Source: JBGQBN01 sp041494805 (lineage in GTDB: Bacteria > Acidobacteriota > Terriglobia > Terriglobales > Acidobacteriaceae). Taken from it: 64,000 nucleotides of DNA. The notes beneath the pieces were generated by a model, which had not been told where the DNA came from, searched no databases, and saw only the letters and a program-made list of their open reading frames with translations. The stretch covers positions 59,580 through 123,579 of the forward strand of contig JBGQBN010000006.1 of assembly GCA_041494805.1 (NCBI GenBank), in the 5' to 3' direction. Position 1 is the stretch's first letter; the number at the start of each line of letters is the position of its first letter. A program made the position numbers and the translations under genes. Of the stretch, positions 23,296 through 31,744 are shown piece by piece.

Positions 23296-24513
23296 ATGGC
23301 CACTGCAACCATCCCGAGGAAAAAGAAGATCCAAGCGAAAACTCCCCCCGGCCGCTTCGGCGTCTACGGCGGTCGCTACGTCCCCGAAACCCTGATGACT
23401 GCGCTCGAGGAACTCGAGCGTGAATACGAAAAGGCAAAGCGCGATCGTAGGTTCCGGCATCGCCTGGACGAACTCCTGCACACCTACGCCGGACGCCCGA
23501 CGCCACTCTTCTTCGCCCGCCGCCTCACCAAGCAACTTGGCGGCGCAAAGATCTATCTCAAACGTGAAGACCTTCTCCACACCGGCGCTCACAAGATCAA
23601 CAACTGCCTGGGACAGGCGCTACTCGCCGAGCGCATGCGCAAGCGCCGCATCATCGCCGAGACTGGCGCGGGACAGCACGGCGTCGCGACAGCTACGGTA
23701 TGCGCACTGTTCGGCTTCGATTGCGTCGTCTACATGGGCACCGAAGACATGCGCCGCCAGGAACTAAACGTCTTCCGCATGCGACTCTTGGGAGCGGAAG
23801 TGTGTGGCGTGGAATCCGGCTCCCGCACCTTGAAAGATGCCATCAATGAAGCCATGCGCGACTGGGTAACGAACGTTCGCACCACGCACTATCTGCTGGG
23901 GAGCGTCCTAGGAGCCCATCCGTATCCCACGATGGTGCGCGATTTTCATAAGGTCATAGGACGCGAGACTCGGGCGCAGATTCTCAGGGCTGAGGGCAAG
24001 TTGCCCTCGGCGATCATCGCCTGCGTTGGTGGCGGATCAAATTCCATCGGTATCTTTCACGAGTTCATTAAAGATAAGAAAGTAAAACTCATTGGCGTCG
24101 AGGCCGGCGGACGGGGAGAGAAACTAGGTGAGCACGCAGCGCGCTTTCGCGGCGGCTCCCCCGGTGTGTTGCAGGGCACGTACTCCTACGTACTGCAGGA
24201 CCAAGCCGGGCAGATTGCCAGCACCCACTCGGTATCCGCCGGATTGGACTATCCTTCGATCGGCCCCGAGCACGCGTGGTTGAAAGATACGGGCCGCGCG
24301 GAATATGTTCCCGCGTCAGACGAGGAAGCCCTCGCCGCCTGCATGTTGCTCGCGCGGACGGAAGGTATTATTCCGGCGCTGGAGTCGGCGCACGCCGTGG
24401 CGGAAGTCATTAAGCGCGCGCCGAAAATGAAGAAATCTGAAATTGTGATCGTGAACATCTCCGGGCGGGGCGATAAAGACATGGGTATTCTGATTTCTGA
24501 GCTTCGGCTGTGA
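23296..24513 (+). CDS. trpB: Tryptophan synthase beta chain
   Basis: The 405-residue PLP enzyme condenses indole with serine. The PLP Lys is in LLHTGAHKINNCLGQA, and the phosphate-binding loop is CVGGGSNSIGIF. PPGRFGVYGGRYVPETLM and GLDYPSIGPEHAWL match the family. A basic N-terminal stretch of about 15 residues is extra. It starts three bases after trpF. A secreted lipocalin-like gene stands between it and trpA, which is unusual. Confidence 0.97.
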   Translation: MATATIPRKKKIQAKTPPGRFGVYGGRYVPETLMTALEELEREYEKAKRDRRFRHRLDELLHTYAGRPTPLFFARRLTKQLGGAKIYLKREDLLHTGAHKINNCLGQALLAERMRKRRIIAETGAGQHGVATATVCALFGFDCVVYMGTEDMRRQELNVFRMRLLGAEVCGVESGSRTLKDAINEAMRDWVTNVRTTHYLLGSVLGAHPYPTMVRDFHKVIGRETRAQILRAEGKLPSAIIACVGGGSNSIGIFHEFIKDKKVKLIGVEAGGRGEKLGEHAARFRGGSPGVLQGTYSYVLQDQAGQIASTHSVSAGLDYPSIGPEHAWLKDTGRAEYVPASDEEALAACMLLARTEGIIPALESAHAVAEVIKRAPKMKKSEIVIVNISGRGDKDMGILISELRL

Positions 24514-24529
24514 GCGAAAGGAGCAGCGC

Positions 24530-25018
24530 ATGAGAAACCTATTTTGCTGTGCGGCATGGGCTCTGATAGCGATTGGGGCCATAGTTCCGGGGGTAGCACA
24601 GTCCGGTGGGAAAGGTGGCTCGGGCAACGGGGGCATGCGTGACAAGCTGATTGGCGCATGGCGGCTGGCGTGGCTGGAGGAGCAAACCGAGGACGGCAAG
24701 ACTCAGAAAAGCGAACGCCAAGGGATCCTGTTGTACACGCGCGATGGTCACATGTCAGTTCAGATCATCGCGCCAAAGCAGGAAGCGCCGCCCGCAAGTG
24801 GTCCGGTGCTGTACGAGCAGGGAGGTTACGAAGCCTACTACGGCACATATGCGGTGAATGAACAAGCGCATACCGTCACCCACCACGTCGAAGGTGCGCT
24901 CGTGCGCACGCTGATAGGCAACGACCTGACGCGCGTATACCGCTTCTCTGGCAAGCAACTGGTATTGACATCTTCCCGTCCCGACGAGCATTGGACCATT
25001 GCGTGGGAGCATTACTGA
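24530..25018 (+). CDS. Exported lipocalin-like domain protein inside the trp cluster
   Basis: The 162-residue protein has a signal peptide (NLFCCAAWALIAIGAIVPGV) and a lipocalin-like beta-barrel region: KLIGAWRLAWLEE, QGILLYTRDGHMSVQII, YYGTYAVNEQAHTVTHHVEG. The fold binds small hydrophobic ligands; the ligand is unknown. A ribosome site (AAAGGAG) precedes the ATG. It sits 16 bases after trpB and nine bases before trpA, so it is co-transcribed with enzymes it does not resemble. Confidence 0.72.
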   Translation: MRNLFCCAAWALIAIGAIVPGVAQSGGKGGSGNGGMRDKLIGAWRLAWLEEQTEDGKTQKSERQGILLYTRDGHMSVQIIAPKQEAPPASGPVLYEQGGYEAYYGTYAVNEQAHTVTHHVEGALVRTLIGNDLTRVYRFSGKQLVLTSSRPDEHWTIAWEHY

Positions 25019-25026
25019 ACGGAAGC

Positions 25027-25788
25027 ATGCCCATCCTCTTTTCTTCCAAGCCCTCTCTCGTCGCCTACGTCACCTGTGGCGACCCGGACCTCGCGACCAC
25101 GCGAGAAGTGGTTCTCGCTGCAATAGAGGCTGGCGCTGCCATCATCGAACTCGGTGTGCCCTTCAGCGACCCGCTGGCCGACGGCCCCGTGATTCAGCGC
25201 GCCAGCGAGCGCGCCCTGCGCCTCGGCACGACGCTCGAGCAGGTATTAAAGCTGGCTGCGGAAGTACGGCAGAAATCCCGGGCGGGTCTGATTATTTTCT
25301 CGTACCTCAACCCCGTTATGCGCATGGGGTTGGCAAAATTCGCCACTGCCGCCGAAGGCGTAGGAGTGGACGGAGCGTTGATCACCGACTTGCCGGTGGA
25401 AGAAGGCGGAGACTACCTCCGCGAGATGCGAAAAAGAAACTTGGCAACGGTGTTCCTGGCGGCTCCTACCAGTACGGACGCGCGGCTGAAGCAGATCGCG
25501 AAAGCCTCGTCCGGATTTGTATACGCAGTTTCCCGCACCGGCGTGACCGGCGCACGCCAACAAATGCCCGAAGACGCGCGGGCGCTGGTTCGCCGCCTGC
25601 GCAAGTACACCAAACTGCCCATCGCAGTCGGCTTTGGCATCTCGACCGCGGAACAGTTTGCGGCAGTAGGAGAATTCGCCGACGCCGCCGTGGTCGGCAG
25701 CGCCATCGTCGAAACCATAGAGCGCAATCCCGGCAAGGAATCTGCGGCTGTGGCACAATTTGTACGGTCGTTGGTCGCTGGTCGTTAG
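25027..25788 (+). CDS. trpA: Tryptophan synthase alpha chain
   Basis: The enzyme cleaves indole-3-glycerol phosphate and passes indole to TrpB. Catalytic residues lie in IIELGVPFSDPLADGPVIQ (Glu and Asp). VYAVSRTGVTGAR and PIAVGFGISTAEQF are phosphate-binding loops. ATG 25027 gives MPILFSSKPSLVAYVTCGDP, the usual N-terminus; GGAAG precedes it. The last residues (RSLVAGR) and the TAG stop are encoded by a 7-nt repeat tract that continues downstream, so the C-terminus may have been altered by repeat insertion. Confidence 0.95.
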   Translation: MPILFSSKPSLVAYVTCGDPDLATTREVVLAAIEAGAAIIELGVPFSDPLADGPVIQRASERALRLGTTLEQVLKLAAEVRQKSRAGLIIFSYLNPVMRMGLAKFATAAEGVGVDGALITDLPVEEGGDYLREMRKRNLATVFLAAPTSTDARLKQIAKASSGFVYAVSRTGVTGARQQMPEDARALVRRLRKYTKLPIAVGFGISTAEQFAAVGEFADAAVVGSAIVETIERNPGKESAAVAQFVRSLVAGR

Positions 25789-25893
25789 TCGTTGGTCAAG
25801 ACCACCAGGCCGGGGGCATTCCGGATATTGAGAAACACCTTTGGGTTTGAAGAAAGAGACCACCGGCCAACGACTAACGACCGACGACTGAGC
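25766..25893. repeat. 7-nt inverted repeat element overlapping the trpA end
   Basis: The left arm, units of type GGTCGTT (25766-25798), starts inside trpA and includes its TAG stop at 25786-25788. The right arm (25864-25891) has GGCCAAC, GACTAAC, GACCGAC, GACTGAG in the inverse sense. About 65 bases separate the arms. A long RNA hairpin between trpA and aroQ is predicted. Confidence 0.75.
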
Positions 25894-25903
25894 CGAAGGC
25901 TCC

Positions 25904-26227
25904 ATGGACATCGCCGACTGGCGTAAGAAAATCGACGAACTGGACCGCAAGCTGGTGGAGCTGCTGAACCAGCGGGCCGAGGCCGCCCATGAAATCGGTA
26001 AGCTCAAACGCAAAGCGAGCATGCCGATCTACGAGCCAGACCGGGAGCAAAAGGTATTCAGCAATGTGCGTAAGGTAAATCAGGGCCCGTTGCCCGATCG
26101 TGACCTGATACGCATTTACGAGCGCATCATGGACATCATGCGCCAAATCCAGCAGGAGGAAATAGCTCCGCAACCGGCAGCAGAAGCCGCTCGCGACACG
26201 GAACTGGATTCAGAGGTGAACGACTGA
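25904..26227 (+). CDS. aroQ: Chorismate mutase, AroQ class
   Basis: The 107-residue helical protein converts chorismate to prephenate. It has the AroQ pattern IADWRKKIDELDRKLVELLN, RAEAAHEIGKLKRK (active-site Arg and Lys), YEPDREQKVFSNV and DLIRIYERIMDIMRQIQ. A short acidic tail follows. It is a stand-alone domain, not fused to PheA or TyrA; tyrA lies two genes on. Both sides carry 7-nt inverted repeats. Confidence 0.92.
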   Translation: MDIADWRKKIDELDRKLVELLNQRAEAAHEIGKLKRKASMPIYEPDREQKVFSNVRKVNQGPLPDRDLIRIYERIMDIMRQIQQEEIAPQPAAEAARDTELDSEVND

Positions 26228-26230
26228 ATC

Positions 26231-26316
26231 GGTCGTCGTTGGTCGTTAGTCGCTAGCCAAGACAGAACCGAAACCAGGGCTTTCGACCAACGACCAACGA
26301 CTACCGACCATCGACT
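26231..26316. repeat. 7-nt inverted repeat element between aroQ and DAHP synthase
   Basis: The left arm (26231-26259) carries GGTCGTC, GTTGGTC, GTTAGTC units; the right arm (26284-26316) has CGACCAA, CGACCAA, CGACTAC, CGACCAT. Arms are complementary in large part with a loop of about 25 bases. It is the same type as the element after trpA. Confidence 0.75.
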
Positions 26317-26319
26317 TTT

Positions 26320-27339
26320 ATGATCGTTGCCATGCAAGAAACCGCGACTGAGGAGCAAGTCCAGCAGGTAGTGGAACACCTGGTCCGGATGGGCTTCTCG
26401 GTCCATCGCACCACGGGAGAGCGGCAAACCGTTCTGGCAGCGGTGGGCGCGCGTGTCGATTTTGACACCCGCAACCTCGAGGTGCTCAGCGGCGTACAGG
26501 AAGTACACCGCATCAGCGCACCCTACAAGCTGGCGGGCCGCAGTTTCCGCCCGCAGGGGACGATCATCGACTTTGCCAACGGATTGCAAATCGGTGGCGA
26601 CCAGGTGGTAGTCATGGCCGGCCCGTGCTCGGTGGAGTCACGCGAGCAACTGTTTACCGTGGCCGAACAGGTGTCAAAGGCTGGCGCACGCGTGCTGCGC
26701 GGCGGCGCTTTCAAACCCCGCAGTTCACCCTATTCTTTCCAGGGACTCGGACTGGAGGCGCTCAAGCTGTTGCGCGAGGCGGGCGATCGTTTCGGCCTGC
26801 TGGTCATCAGCGAAGTCATGGAGATCTTGCAGATCGACATGATGCTGCCGTACGTAGACATTCTTCAGGTAGGCGCGCGCAACATGCAGAATTTCAACCT
26901 GCTGCGCGAACTGGGCAAGATCAAGAAACCGGTTCTGCTCAAGCGGGGCATCGCGGCCACGCTGGAAGAACTGCTGCTCTCCGCGGAATACATCATGGCG
27001 GGCGGCAATTACCAGGTCATCCTGTGCGAGCGCGGTATTCGTACGTTTGAGACTTACACCCGCAATACTCTCGACATTTCCGCCATCCCGATTATCAAAA
27101 AGCTTTCACATTTGCCCATGGCGTCCGACCCGTCGCATGGCACCGGACGCCGCGACCAGGTTGCCCCCATGGCACGGGCATCGGTGGCCGCCAGCGCCGA
27201 CGTCCTTCTGATCGAGGTGCATCCCGATCCCGACAAGGCGCTATCCGACGGCGCCCAGTCGCTCTATCCCGAACAGTTCTCCCAACTGATGGGCGAGTTG
27301 CGCATGATCGCGCCCGCCGTGGGACGGAAGATGGCATAG
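26320..27339 (+). CDS. aroF: 3-deoxy-7-phosphoheptulonate (DAHP) synthase
   Basis: The 339-residue enzyme condenses PEP with erythrose 4-phosphate, the first step to aromatic amino acids. An N-terminal ferredoxin-like regulatory domain (about 1-65, EQVQQVVEHLVRMGFSVH) precedes the catalytic barrel. The barrel shows VVMAGPCSVESREQLF, LRGGAFKPRSSPYSFQG, ILQVGARNMQNFNLL, VLLKRGIAATLEE and DPSHGTGRR, metal- and substrate-binding motifs of the Thermotoga-type family. Feedback control by Tyr or Phe through the N-terminal domain is likely. The first ATG (MIVAM) may be replaced by the second. Confidence 0.95.
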   Translation: MIVAMQETATEEQVQQVVEHLVRMGFSVHRTTGERQTVLAAVGARVDFDTRNLEVLSGVQEVHRISAPYKLAGRSFRPQGTIIDFANGLQIGGDQVVVMAGPCSVESREQLFTVAEQVSKAGARVLRGGAFKPRSSPYSFQGLGLEALKLLREAGDRFGLLVISEVMEILQIDMMLPYVDILQVGARNMQNFNLLRELGKIKKPVLLKRGIAATLEELLLSAEYIMAGGNYQVILCERGIRTFETYTRNTLDISAIPIIKKLSHLPMASDPSHGTGRRDQVAPMARASVAASADVLLIEVHPDPDKALSDGAQSLYPEQFSQLMGELRMIAPAVGRKMA

Positions 27340-27354
27340 AAATAGAAATTGACG

Positions 27355-27431
27355 CATTGAGTGATTGATTCATTGAATCATTGAGTCCCGGGTTTTAATG
27401 AGTCAATGATTTAATGAGTCAATGACTCAAT
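27355..27431. repeat. 8-nt inverted repeat element before tyrA
   Basis: The left arm runs ATTGAGTG, ATTGATTC, ATTGAATC, ATTGAGTC (27356-27387) and the right arm AATGAGTC, AATGATTT, AATGAGTC, AATGACTC. The period is 8, not 7. The centre CCCGGGTTT is shared with the hairpin before trpC (21677-21709), so these two form one family. Confidence 0.75.
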
Positions 27432-27438
27432 TCTTCCC

Positions 27439-28308
27439 ATGCCTATTCGCCAGATTACGATCGTTGGCACCGGCCTCATCGGCGGCTCTTTCGGGCTCGC
27501 CCTGAAGAAGCGCCGCTTCCTGGGCCGGATTGTCGGTTGCGACCGCGCCGTAGTGCTGGAGCGCGCACGCAACGCCGGTGTGATTGATGAAGGCCACACC
27601 AATCCCGCCGACGCTGTGCGCGGCAGCCAGGTTATCCTGCTAGCCACACCCGTGGGCGCGATCATCGACCTGATCGGACGCCTCGGTCCCGCTCTCCCTG
27701 CGAAAGCTTTGCTCACTGATGTTGGCAGCACCAAGGTGGAAGTATTAGCCCAGGCCAGGAAGGTCTTCGGCAAGAACACTGGCCGCCGCTTCCTCGCCGG
27801 ACACCCCATGGCCGGAAAAGAACAGTCCGGCGTGGATTTTGCCGATGCCGATCTGTTCCAGGGCGCAGCCTGGTTCCTGACTCCGGCTCCGGCACAAAAC
27901 GTGTACGACGGACTGAGTGGCGAATTTCTGGAGTGGGTGGAAAAGACCGGCGCCCGCCTCGCCAGCATGGATGCAGACGCCCACGATCAGCTCTGTGCCT
28001 GGATCAGCCACCTGCCCCAGATGATTTCTACCGCACTCGCAGCCTCGCTGGTGGACGAATACGGCGAAGATGCGCCCCTGCTGCAGGCCGGCGGAAGGGC
28101 TCTGCGTGAGATGACCCGAATTTCCGCCAGTCCCTACTCCATGTGGCGCGACATCGCCCTCACCAACAAGAACAATATCGCGCAAGCCCTACTGAAGCTG
28201 GAGCAAAGGCTGGCCCACATCCGCGAGAACCTGGACACGCTGGACTTAGCCATGGAGTTCGAACGCGCCCATTACTTGAAAAAGATTTCCCCGGCAAAGA
28301 AGAAGTAA
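27439..28308 (+). CDS. tyrA: Prephenate dehydrogenase
   Basis: The 289-residue enzyme oxidises prephenate to 4-hydroxyphenylpyruvate for tyrosine. It opens with the Rossmann motif ITIVGTGLIGGSFGLAL. HPMAGKEQSGVDFA and HDQLCAWISHLPQMIS contain the catalytic and substrate-binding His residues. There is no ACT domain, so regulation probably lies with the DAHP synthase. ATG 27439 directly follows the 8-nt repeat element. It ends the aromatic cluster. Confidence 0.94.
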   Translation: MPIRQITIVGTGLIGGSFGLALKKRRFLGRIVGCDRAVVLERARNAGVIDEGHTNPADAVRGSQVILLATPVGAIIDLIGRLGPALPAKALLTDVGSTKVEVLAQARKVFGKNTGRRFLAGHPMAGKEQSGVDFADADLFQGAAWFLTPAPAQNVYDGLSGEFLEWVEKTGARLASMDADAHDQLCAWISHLPQMISTALAASLVDEYGEDAPLLQAGGRALREMTRISASPYSMWRDIALTNKNNIAQALLKLEQRLAHIRENLDTLDLAMEFERAHYLKKISPAKKK

Positions 28309-28311
28309 TCT

Positions 28312-28395
28312 CAATTGTTGATTTGTTGATTGATGATTGTTGATTGCTGCTCATGGTTTTGAAATCAACAATCAAAAATCAACAATCAACAATTT
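28312..28395. repeat. 7-nt inverted repeat element, GATTGTT type
   Basis: The left arm has ATTGTTG, ATTTGTTG, ATTGATG, ATTGTTG, ATTGCTG (28313-28348). The right arm has ATCAACA, ATCAAAA, ATCAACA, ATCAACA (28363-28391). The arms are strongly complementary around a loop of about a dozen bases. It stands between tyrA and the CoA-transferase A gene. Confidence 0.78.
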
Positions 28396-28414
28396 CATTT
28401 AGAATCTCTCTACC

Positions 28415-29122
28415 ATGAACAAAGTAGTCGCCAGCGCCGACGAGGCCATCCGCGACGTCTTCGACGGCGCTACCATCATGGTGGGCGGCTTCGGATTGTG
28501 CGGCATCCCGGAGAACCTCATCCGCGCCCTGGTGCGCAAGGGCGTCAAAAACCTCACTACCATCAGCAACAACGTCGGCGTGGACGGCCTGGGTATGGGA
28601 CTGCTTCTCTCGGCCGGACAGATCCGCAAACATATCGGGACGTACGTTGGAGAAAACAAACTGCTCGAGCAAATGGTCCTGCAAGGAAAAGTTGAGCTCG
28701 ACCTGGTGCCGCAAGGGACTTTTTCCGAGCGCATTCGCGCCGGCGGCGCTGGCATTCCGGCATTTTTCACGCCTACGGGCGTGGGCACCATCGTGGGTGA
28801 GAAGAAAGAAGTACGCGAGTTTGACGGACGAACCTACGTGATGGAACGCGCCTTGAAAGCTGATTTCGCTTTTGTGAAGGCCTGGAAAGGTGACAAGTGG
28901 GGCAACCTCGTCTATCGCAAGACCGCGCGCAACTTTAACCCCATGATGGCAACCGCCGCCAAAGTGACCATCGCGGAGGTCGAGCAACTGGTCGAGCCAG
29001 GCGAGCTGGAGCCCGACTTGATCCACACGCCCAGCGTTTACGTGAAGCGTATTTTCCAGGGCGAGTTATTCGAGAAGCGGATTGAGAAGAGAACGGTGAG
29101 AAACGCGGTCGTTGGCCGTTAG
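28415..29122 (+). CDS. scoA: 3-oxoacid CoA-transferase subunit A
   Basis: The 235-residue subunit has the CoA-transferase I signature near the N-terminus: ATIMVGGFGLCGIPENLIRA. ISNNVGVDGLGMGLL and IGTYVGENKLLEQMVLQGK match subunit A. It pairs with subunit B at 29172 to move CoA between succinyl-CoA and 3-oxoacids. The C-terminal VVGR and the TAG stop (29120-29122) are encoded by a 7-nt repeat tract. Confidence 0.93.
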   Translation: MNKVVASADEAIRDVFDGATIMVGGFGLCGIPENLIRALVRKGVKNLTTISNNVGVDGLGMGLLLSAGQIRKHIGTYVGENKLLEQMVLQGKVELDLVPQGTFSERIRAGGAGIPAFFTPTGVGTIVGEKKEVREFDGRTYVMERALKADFAFVKAWKGDKWGNLVYRKTARNFNPMMATAAKVTIAEVEQLVEPGELEPDLIHTPSVYVKRIFQGELFEKRIEKRTVRNAVVGR

Positions 29123-29171
29123 TCGTTGGTCGTTGGTCAAAACCAACTGAGAACAGAGAACCGAAAACTGA
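29107..29171. repeat. 7-nt repeat tract bridging scoA and scoB
   Basis: Units GGTCGTT, GGCCGTT, AGTCGTT, GGTCGTT (29107-29134) begin inside scoA and contain its stop. A second tract of another type, CTGAGAA, CAGAGAA, CCGAAAA (29147-29167), runs up to the scoB start. So both ends of this 49-base gap are made of repeat units. Confidence 0.72.
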
Positions 29172-29855
29172 ATGTCCACCCCCTCCAAGCCGGGCAAAGA
29201 CCTCGACAAACGGGAAGCCATCGTCAAGCGCATAGCCCGCGAGCTGCGTGATGGCTTCTACGTGAACCTGGGGATTGGCATGCCCACGCTGGTAGCCAAC
29301 CATGTGCCTCCGGGGATGGACGTGATTCTGCAGTCCGAGAATGGCATGCTTGGCATCGGCCCCTACCCCGTTGAGGGCCAGGAGGACGCCGACCTGATCA
29401 ACGCAGGCAAGGAAACGGTCAGCGAGATGCCCGGCACCGCCTATTTTTCCAGCGCCGATTCCTTTGCCATGATCCGCGGCGGCCACGTTGACCTCAGCGT
29501 GCTCGGCGCTATGGAAGTGGACGAGGAAGGCAACCTGGCCAACTGGATGATCCCGGGGAAAATGGTCAAAGGAATGGGCGGCGCCATGGATCTGGTCGCC
29601 GGCGCGCGCCGTGTGATCGTGGCCATGGAGCACACGACCAAAGATTCTCAGCCTAAGATCCTGAAGAAGTGCACGCTGCCGCTAACTGGGGTAAAGGTCG
29701 TAAACACCATCGTCACCGAGATGGCGTTCATTCAGGTGACGCCCACCGGCCTGGTACTGGAAGAAATCGCGCCCGGACTGACCGCGGATGACGTGCAGCG
29801 CGTGACCGAACCTACTCTTATCATCAGTCCCAACCTCAAGATCATGGGAACCTGA
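29172..29855 (+). CDS. scoB: 3-oxoacid CoA-transferase subunit B
   Basis: The 227-residue subunit carries the catalytic Glu in LQSENGMLGIGPYP. YVNLGIGMPTLVANHVP and GGHVDLSVLGAMEVDEEGN are typical of subunit B. The Glu forms a glutamyl-CoA intermediate. The start ATG 29172 stands directly after a CTGAGAA-type repeat, whose purines probably serve as the ribosome site. It ends 25 bases before the convergent M28 peptidase gene. Confidence 0.94.
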   Translation: MSTPSKPGKDLDKREAIVKRIARELRDGFYVNLGIGMPTLVANHVPPGMDVILQSENGMLGIGPYPVEGQEDADLINAGKETVSEMPGTAYFSSADSFAMIRGGHVDLSVLGAMEVDEEGNLANWMIPGKMVKGMGGAMDLVAGARRVIVAMEHTTKDSQPKILKKCTLPLTGVKVVNTIVTEMAFIQVTPTGLVLEEIAPGLTADDVQRVTEPTLIISPNLKIMGT

Positions 29856-29880
29856 TGGCTTTCGGCCGGCCTGCAGCCCA

Positions 29881-31575
29881 CTAGTCAGAACCCTTAATGC
29901 TCCCGAGCCGGGCCGCCTCAAACTCATCGCCCTTTGCCCAGCCAACGACTTTCGCCATGCTCGCCGCCTGCCATCCCAGCGCGAAGCCAAATCGCGCCAT
30001 GGCAGCATCTCCCGTGAAGTCCATACTCGGATGATACTCATCGCTCGGCTGGTGATAGTACTTGGCGGTGTAATCCTCTTCCTGTTGCAGGCCCCAGGCT
30101 GCATTGTGGCCCTTGTACTTTGTGCCTTCGTTGATAGAGAACGCAGGAATTCCCACTCGCGCCAGGCTGAAGTGATCGGAGCGATAGTAGTGTCCAGCCT
30201 CGGGGCGCGAGTCCGGACGGATCGCCAGCCGGAATTCTTTCGCCAGCGCTTGCACGGTCGGATAAAACGTGGTGCGCTCCGAACCCGAAACTTCCACCTC
30301 TTCCGACGCGCCCAACGGCATCACGTTGTCGTAGTTCAGGTCCAGCGCGATCTTGCCGGCTGGAATCGGAGGATGCTTTCCCAGGTATTCGGAACCAAGC
30401 AATCCCTGCTCCTCCGCCGTCACCGAGGCAAACAGGATGGAGCGACGCGCTCGCGGCGCAGCTAGAGAGTAAGCTCGCGCCACCTCCAGCAGGATGCCGC
30501 AACCGGTGGCATTGTCATTGGCGCCGTTGTAAATGTTGTCTCCCGGCGCGTCCGGACGGATGCCGAAGTGATCGTAGTGCGCCGTGTACATTACCGCTTC
30601 GTTCTTCGACTTGGCGTCGGAGCCGGGCAGCATGGCAATCACATTATTCGACTCAAACGGACGAATCTTGCTGACCAGGTGTGCCTGCAGTTTCACTGGC
30701 AGCATCACGGGATGAAAGTCGCGCGAACGCGCATCTGTCATCATCTTGTCTAAGTCCATGCCGGCGCCCGCGGCCAAATCCCTTGCCACGTTGAGGTGGA
30801 TCCAGGAGGCGACTTTCAGTTTGGGCGTGCCATCGAGCTTCAGAAATGATTTCTCGCCCGAGTTCGAACTGCGCACCACTTCCCAGGGATAGCTGGCCAT
30901 ATCAGTCTTGTGGATCAGGATTGCGCCCACCGCGCCTCTTCGCGCCGCCTCCTCATACTTGTAGGTCCAGCGCCCGTAATAAGTCAGCGCTTTGGCCTTG
31001 AAGAATTTCACATCGTCGGACGGAGGCTCGTTCACCAGCATCAGCAGCACTTTGCCCTTCAGGTCCACTCCCTTGTAGTCGTCCCAGTTGTATTCCGGCG
31101 CCTGGATACCGTAGCCCACGAACACGATGCCGGCGTTCACATCCGATTCTGGCTGCTGGGTCTGGTCGGAGGCCACATACTCATCCAGCGGCTTGAGGTT
31201 CCTCGCGTCGCTGCGTGGCGCCACCAGCGAGAAAGTCGTCTGCGGCAGAGTCGTCACGCCTACCATTGGCACTTTCTGCATGTAGGTGCCATGGTCGCCG
31301 GCGGGTTTCAGGCCGAAGAGCGCAAACTGCGTGGCGATGTACTCGGCCGCAATGTCACCGCCGCGCTGCCCTGTCCCGCTCCCCTCGAGCAAATCGCTCG
31401 CCAGAAAACGCACCTGCGCGCGAATGCGTTCGGGATCGATTTTCTGCATGGCTGCAATGGCAGATCCCGGCAGCCGCGCCGAACCTGCGGATGATCGTGC
31501 CCGCTTGTGGGCGTTCTGTGCCCATACGCTCGAAACCAGAAGGAGTACGACAAACACAACCCGGCTCTTTCCCAT
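29881..31575 (-). CDS. Secreted M28-family zinc peptidase with PA-type insertion
   Basis: The 564-residue protein starts with a signal peptide (SRVVFVVLLLVSSVWAQ). A PA-like region lies in the middle (KGVDLKGKVLLMLVNEPP and GAVGAILIHKTDMASYPWEV). The zinc aminopeptidase core follows: YTAHYDHFG, YNGANDNATGCGILLE, SVTAEEQGLLGSEYLG and a late His in YYRSDHFSLARVGIP. ATG 31575 is chosen because AGGAG and the signal peptide fit; the open frame reaches further upstream through a repeat. It likely trims peptides outside the cytoplasm. Confidence 0.9.
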   Translation of the reverse strand: MGKSRVVFVVLLLVSSVWAQNAHKRARSSAGSARLPGSAIAAMQKIDPERIRAQVRFLASDLLEGSGTGQRGGDIAAEYIATQFALFGLKPAGDHGTYMQKVPMVGVTTLPQTTFSLVAPRSDARNLKPLDEYVASDQTQQPESDVNAGIVFVGYGIQAPEYNWDDYKGVDLKGKVLLMLVNEPPSDDVKFFKAKALTYYGRWTYKYEEAARRGAVGAILIHKTDMASYPWEVVRSSNSGEKSFLKLDGTPKLKVASWIHLNVARDLAAGAGMDLDKMMTDARSRDFHPVMLPVKLQAHLVSKIRPFESNNVIAMLPGSDAKSKNEAVMYTAHYDHFGIRPDAPGDNIYNGANDNATGCGILLEVARAYSLAAPRARRSILFASVTAEEQGLLGSEYLGKHPPIPAGKIALDLNYDNVMPLGASEEVEVSGSERTTFYPTVQALAKEFRLAIRPDSRPEAGHYYRSDHFSLARVGIPAFSINEGTKYKGHNAAWGLQQEEDYTAKYYHQPSDEYHPSMDFTGDAAMARFGFALGWQAASMAKVVGWAKGDEFEAARLGSIKGSD

Positions 31576-31637
31576 GCAGCAAGGCTCCTGACCACGGTGA
31601 GATGTTGACTGAGAACTGTCTATTGTACGGGAAGGAA

Positions 31638-31713
31638 GCGGACCTCGGACCTCAAACCCTCCACACTCCTTCTTGGGCTGAGGTCTGAGGTCCGACGTCC
31701 GAGGTCTGATTTT
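31638..31713. repeat. 7-nt inverted repeat element, GGACCTC type
   Basis: The left arm has two GGACCTC units (31640-31653). The right arm has GAGGTCT, GAGGTCC, GACGTCC, GAGGTCT (31680-31707). They are inverted with about 26 bases between. It stands between the thioredoxin-fold gene and the M28 peptidase gene. Confidence 0.72.
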
Positions 31714-31744
31714 GCCCCGCGACCGCGGGTTAGTTTTTTGATCC

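Noticed and set aside
24999..25850. Plus-strand protein of 283 residues over trpA
   Set aside because: The Arg-rich product is a frame shadow of trpA, whose catalytic motifs are intact.
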